14,463 nt of DNA, taken from positions 1 through 14,463 of the forward strand of contig JAGSPQ010000005.1 in the NCBI GenBank assembly GCA_018262385.1, in the 5' to 3' direction. Below the pieces are notes generated by a model. The model searched no databases, was not told the origin of the DNA, and saw only the letters and a list, made by a program, of their open reading frames with translations. Positions 11,935-14,463 of this stretch are shown in pieces. The position numbers and the translations under genes are program-made. Within the stretch, counting starts at the first letter, position 1. Each line of letters begins with the position of its first letter. The DNA is from Myxococcaceae bacterium. GTDB lineage: Bacteria > Myxococcota > Myxococcia > Myxococcales > Myxococcaceae.

Positions 11935-12782
11935 TGGACCGCGAATTTCTCGAGCGCCTGGGCCTCACCGTCGAGACGTCCGACGACGTCGTCGAGGCCG
12001 AGCTGATGATCGCCAGCCCGCAGGCGTTCAATCCGATCACCCGCCAGTTCGTCACCCGCGCCCGCTTCATGGTGATGGGCGATCGGCTGATTCCGATCGA
12101 CCCGCCCGAGCTGGTCGGCTGCCCGCCGATCAACCTCGCCCACACCACCGGCGCCACCAGCCTCGAAGAGACGGTGGTCAAGTCGCTGGTCGATCACTGC
12201 ATCTACCTCTCGCGGCGCAGCTCCGAGCTGTCCGCGCTCGGGTTCACCCCGAAGGTCGACCCGGTGACCCTCCAGCTGACCACCGAGCTGGTGATCGGCG
12301 AGATGGCGATCACCATCGGCACCGATCGGCTCGGCAACTTCCGCGTCCTGCGCGCGGCCCGCAGCGGCGTCGACCTCACCGTGCCCGGCAGCCAGATCTT
12401 CGAGCTGGGCGAGTTCCGCGAGAAGTCCGCCCTCGAGGCGTACCTCGGCGCGCTGTTCGGCGACGAGGCGGGCAGCGCCCCGAAGAAGGCGACCGCCGTC
12501 GTCCAGGCGATCCCACTCAAGCACCTCTTCACCGCGTTCGGCGCCGAAGGCAGCCTGCCTCCCACCAGCACCTTCGAGGTGTTCGCCGAGCTGAAGGTCG
12601 GCTCCGAGCGGTACCGCTTCGCCGCCGCGCGCGTCACCGGCCGGACCTTCCGCGGGCTGCTCGCCGGCCCCCGGGGCAAGGTGTGGTCCGATCGCTTCGA
12701 GCTCGAGACCTTCGAAGGGATCACCGCCCTCGTCGCGCGGGTCACCGGCGTCGCCAAAGAGCAGATCGAGGTCGTTGCTTGA
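11934..12782 (+). CDS. Conserved-looking unknown protein between acyl-CoA dehydrogenase and MeaB
   Basis: 282 residues from the ATG at 11934, which shares its A with the previous gene's TGA. I do not recognise the family. It is soluble, with no signal peptide or membrane helix, and has a mixed alpha/beta look. Single cysteines fall at C63 (LVGCPP) and C89 (DHCIY), with no metal-binding cluster. Two segments look related: GNFRVLRAARSGV followed by FELGEFREKSALEAYLGALF (134-175), and ERYRFAAARVTGR followed by FELETFEGITALVARV (225-270). Each is a strand with an AR-x-[ST]/T-G turn, then an F-E-L strand and a helix, so an internal duplication is likely. An Ala/Lys-rich hinge (179-189) separates them. 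It sits between two acyl-CoA metabolism genes with overlapping starts and stops, so it probably works with one of them. It has no resemblance to CoA, FAD or nucleotide-binding motifs that would name a reaction. Confidence 0.85.
   Translation: MDREFLERLGLTVETSDDVVEAELMIASPQAFNPITRQFVTRARFMVMGDRLIPIDPPELVGCPPINLAHTTGATSLEETVVKSLVDHCIYLSRRSSELSALGFTPKVDPVTLQLTTELVIGEMAITIGTDRLGNFRVLRAARSGVDLTVPGSQIFELGEFREKSALEAYLGALFGDEAGSAPKKATAVVQAIPLKHLFTAFGAEGSLPPTSTFEVFAELKVGSERYRFAAARVTGRTFRGLLAGPRGKVWSDRFELETFEGITALVARVTGVAKEQIEVVA
12768..12771 (+). promoter_or_regulatory. Shine-Dalgarno GAGG for the TTG start of meaB
   Basis: GAGG lies 7 nt before the TTG at 12779, within the end of the unknown gene. 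No ATG or GTG lies in frame near the expected N-terminus, so this site supports TTG as the start, overlapping the upstream stop as TTGA. Confidence 0.5.
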
Positions 12783-13822
12783 GCGACCCGCGGGGCCCGC
12801 AACCGCTGGCGCCGAGAATTCTCGCGGGCGACATCCGCGCCGCCTCGCGGCTGATGAGGATGATCGACGACGGCTCGCCCGGCGCCACCCCCGAGCTGCG
12901 GGCGATCTTCCCCCACACCGGCCAGGCCTACGTGATCGGCATCACCGGCTCGCCCGGGGCAGGGAAGTCGACCCTCACCGATCGCCTGATCGCCCACTAC
13001 CGGAAGGCCGGCCTCTCGGTCGGAGTGATCGCCGTCGACCCCACCAGCCCGTTCACCGGCGGCGCGATCCTGGGAGATCGGATCCGGATGCAGGGCCACG
13101 CCACCGACCCGAAGGTGTTCATCCGCAGCCTCGCCACCCGGGGGAACCTCGGCGGCCTCTCGCGCGCCACCGGAGACTGCATCCGGGTGATGGACGCGAT
13201 GGGCCGGCAGGTGATCCTCGTCGAGACGGTCGGGGTCGGGCAGGACGAGATCGACATCGCCGGGCTCGCCCACACCACGGTGGTGGTGCTGGTGCCGGGC
13301 ATGGGCGACGACATCCAGGCGATCAAGGCCGGGATCCTCGAGGTCGCCGACGTCTTCGCGGTCAACAAGGCCGATCTCGACGGCGCCGATCGGGTGGTCC
13401 GCGAGCTCAACGCGATGCTCGAGCTGCGGCACGCGATCCGGGCCCCTCCGGTGGGGATGGAACACGACGCCCACCACCAGCTGACCGCGGCCGAAAAGCA
13501 GGAGCGCGACGACCGCGAGTGGGAACCCCCGATTCAGAAGGTGATCGCCGCCAAAGACCAGAAGGTCGACGAGCTGGTCGCCGCGATCCAGCAGCACCGC
13601 GACTGGCTCGAGCGCACCGGAAACAAGGCGGTGCGCGAGCAGTCGCGCGCCGGCACCCAGTTCGTCGCCCTGCTGCGCGACCGCCTGCTCGAGGCGGGGC
13701 TGGCGCGCCTCGAGCGCGAGAAGGGTAACCTCGCCGAGGTGTCCCGCCGGATCGCCGAACGCAGCGCCGACCCGTACCAGCTGGCCGACGAGCTGGCCCA
13801 GCAGGCCCGGAGCGGGCGTTGA
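12779..13822 (+). CDS. meaB: MeaB-type G3E GTPase, methylmalonyl-CoA mutase chaperone (ArgK/LAO-AO ATPase family)
   Basis: 347 residues from the TTG at 12779, giving MSDPRGPQPLAPRILAGDIRAASRLM, which matches the usual MeaB opening helix. The frame extends further upstream, but only as a shadow of the previous gene. Walker A is GSPGAGKST (57-65). DPTSPFTGGAILGDRIRM (87-104) is the family signature. ETVGVGQDE (149-157) is the Walker B/switch region. NKAD (196-199) is the guanine-specificity motif. The C-terminal helices (about 255-340) are the dimerisation arm, of normal length. Characterised MeaB/MMAA proteins protect and reload the adenosylcobalamin of methylmalonyl-CoA mutase, using GTP. The mutase is not in the window. 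Its presence supports a propionyl-CoA/methylmalonyl-CoA route. It overlaps the genes on both sides by 4 bp (TTGA at each junction), so translation of all three is coupled. Confidence 0.95.
   Translation: MSDPRGPQPLAPRILAGDIRAASRLMRMIDDGSPGATPELRAIFPHTGQAYVIGITGSPGAGKSTLTDRLIAHYRKAGLSVGVIAVDPTSPFTGGAILGDRIRMQGHATDPKVFIRSLATRGNLGGLSRATGDCIRVMDAMGRQVILVETVGVGQDEIDIAGLAHTTVVVLVPGMGDDIQAIKAGILEVADVFAVNKADLDGADRVVRELNAMLELRHAIRAPPVGMEHDAHHQLTAAEKQERDDREWEPPIQKVIAAKDQKVDELVAAIQQHRDWLERTGNKAVREQSRAGTQFVALLRDRLLEAGLARLEREKGNLAEVSRRIAERSADPYQLADELAQQARSGR
13809..13812 (+). promoter_or_regulatory. Shine-Dalgarno GGAG for the TTG start of rnc
   Basis: GGAG ends 6 nt before the TTG at 13819, within the last codons of meaB. 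It supports this TTG, rather than a downstream codon, as the rnc start. Confidence 0.5.
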
Positions 13823-14463
13823 AGCTCACCAACGACGAGCGCCTCGCCGCCCTCGAGGCCCGGCTGCTGGTCGACCTCGGCGATCGCCCGCTCGCCCTGA
13901 TCGCGCTGACCCACAAGAGCTACTGCAACGAGCACCGGGACGAAGCCTGCCTCGACAACGAGCGGCTCGAGTTCCTCGGCGACGCGGTGGTCGACCTGGC
14001 GATCAGCCACCGGTTGATGGAGCGCTTCCCCAACGCCAGCGAAGGCGAGCTGTCGAAGCTGCGCGCGCTGATCGTCAACGAAGAGGCGCTGGCGACGATC
14101 GCCCGCAAGATCGGGCTGGGCGACCTGCTGGCCCTCGGCCGCGGCGAAGAGCTCACCGGGGGCCGCGAGAAGAGCTCGGTGCTCGCCGACGCCCTCGAGG
14201 CGGTGATGGGCGCGATCTACAAGTCCGGCGGGATGACCCGGATCATGGAGCTGGTCGACCGGTTCTTCACCGACATCCTCGACGGGGTGGCGCAGGGCAG
14301 GGCCGGGCAGGACTACAAGACGATGCTCCAGGAGGACGTGCAGAACCGCCTGCGCGTCTCGCCCCGCTACCGGGTGGTCAACGAGAGCGGCCCCGATCAC
14401 GAGAAGGTCTTCGAGGTCGAAGTGACGATTGGCACCGACGTCTTCGCCCGCAGCAGCGGCCGA
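13819..14463 (+). CDS. rnc: Ribonuclease III, N-terminal 215 residues (3' end outside window)
   Basis: The frame is open from the TTG at 13819 to the window edge. MKLTNDERLAALEARL starts at the expected distance from the signature. The catalytic domain carries NERLEFLGDAV (47-57), the RNase III family signature, with E48, E51 and D55. D124 and E127 lie in LADALEAVMGAIY (122-134). These correspond to E38, E41, D45, D114 and E117 of the E. coli enzyme, so all metal-binding residues are intact. The double-stranded-RNA-binding domain starts at about 165 (DYKTMLQE), continues with PRYRVVNESGPDHEKVFEV (182-200), and is cut by the edge. The enzyme cleaves double-stranded RNA in rRNA maturation and mRNA turnover. 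It overlaps meaB by 4 bp (TTGA), so its synthesis is tied to an acyl-CoA metabolism operon rather than to lepB or acpP as in many bacteria. What follows, commonly era, lies outside the window. Confidence 0.95.
   Translation, partial: MKLTNDERLAALEARLLVDLGDRPLALIALTHKSYCNEHRDEACLDNERLEFLGDAVVDLAISHRLMERFPNASEGELSKLRALIVNEEALATIARKIGLGDLLALGRGEELTGGREKSSVLADALEAVMGAIYKSGGMTRIMELVDRFFTDILDGVAQGRAGQDYKTMLQEDVQNRLRVSPRYRVVNESGPDHEKVFEVEVTIGTDVFARSSGR

Noticed and set aside
12203..13597. 464-codon minus-strand open frame across the unknown gene and meaB
   Set aside because: It is antisense to MeaB with all GTPase motifs on the plus strand. It is a shadow.

Overview
The window is GC-rich and densely packed. 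Third codon positions are dominated by G/C, and several genes overlap at their starts and stops. The gene content suggests a Myxococcota (former Deltaproteobacteria) genome: an exported caspase-like protein, a DUF4145-like/TPR membrane protein, a Tim44-like/zinc-ribbon/TerB membrane protein, and an acyl-CoA dehydrogenase next to MeaB. This assignment is inferred from gene content and composition, not from any search. I see no tRNA, rRNA, CRISPR array, transposase or integrase.

Layout. (1) Positions 1-653 (minus) hold the N-terminal part of an unrecognised protein that runs off the left edge. (2) Diverging from it, 678-3157 (plus) is a two-gene unit: a membrane-anchored TPR protein and an exported caspase-fold (C14) protein whose GTG start lies inside the TPR gene. 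(3) Positions 3218-5474 (plus) carry a stand-alone cyclic-nucleotide-binding domain protein, a short palindromic repeat of a widely dispersed type, a secreted protein that may be a degenerate metallopeptidase, and a DedA-family membrane protein with a TTG start. (4) Positions 5467-7326 (minus) encode a 619-residue protein with two Tim44-like domains, two zinc ribbons and a C-terminal TerB-like domain. It converges on dedA with an 8-bp overlap. (5) Positions 7361-9721 (plus) hold an enoyl-CoA hydratase and a biotin-dependent carboxyltransferase beta subunit. (6) Positions 9741-10031 (minus) encode a small Cys-rich lipoprotein, divergent from an exported unknown protein at 10151-10756. (7) Positions 10792-14463 (plus) form a tightly coupled set: acyl-CoA dehydrogenase, a 282-residue unknown protein, MeaB and RNase III. 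The junctions are TGATG, TTGA and TTGA, and rnc runs off the right edge.

Working together: hydratase, carboxyltransferase, acyl-CoA dehydrogenase and MeaB point to acyl-CoA catabolism, either branched-chain amino acids or odd-chain/propionyl-CoA feeding methylmalonyl-CoA mutase. The biotin carboxylase subunit and the mutase are not in the window. The TPR and caspase proteins probably act together at the inner membrane/periplasm. A recurring signal is a TAnnnT-like hexamer 6-10 nt before start codons that have no Shine-Dalgarno sequence, which suggests several leaderless or nearly leaderless transcripts. Most genes inside operons have a Shine-Dalgarno sequence instead.

The candidates I rate most interesting are the exported caspase/TPR pair, the duplicated Tim44-zinc-ribbon/TerB protein, the unknown protein between the acyl-CoA dehydrogenase and MeaB, and the possible pseudo-metallopeptidase.
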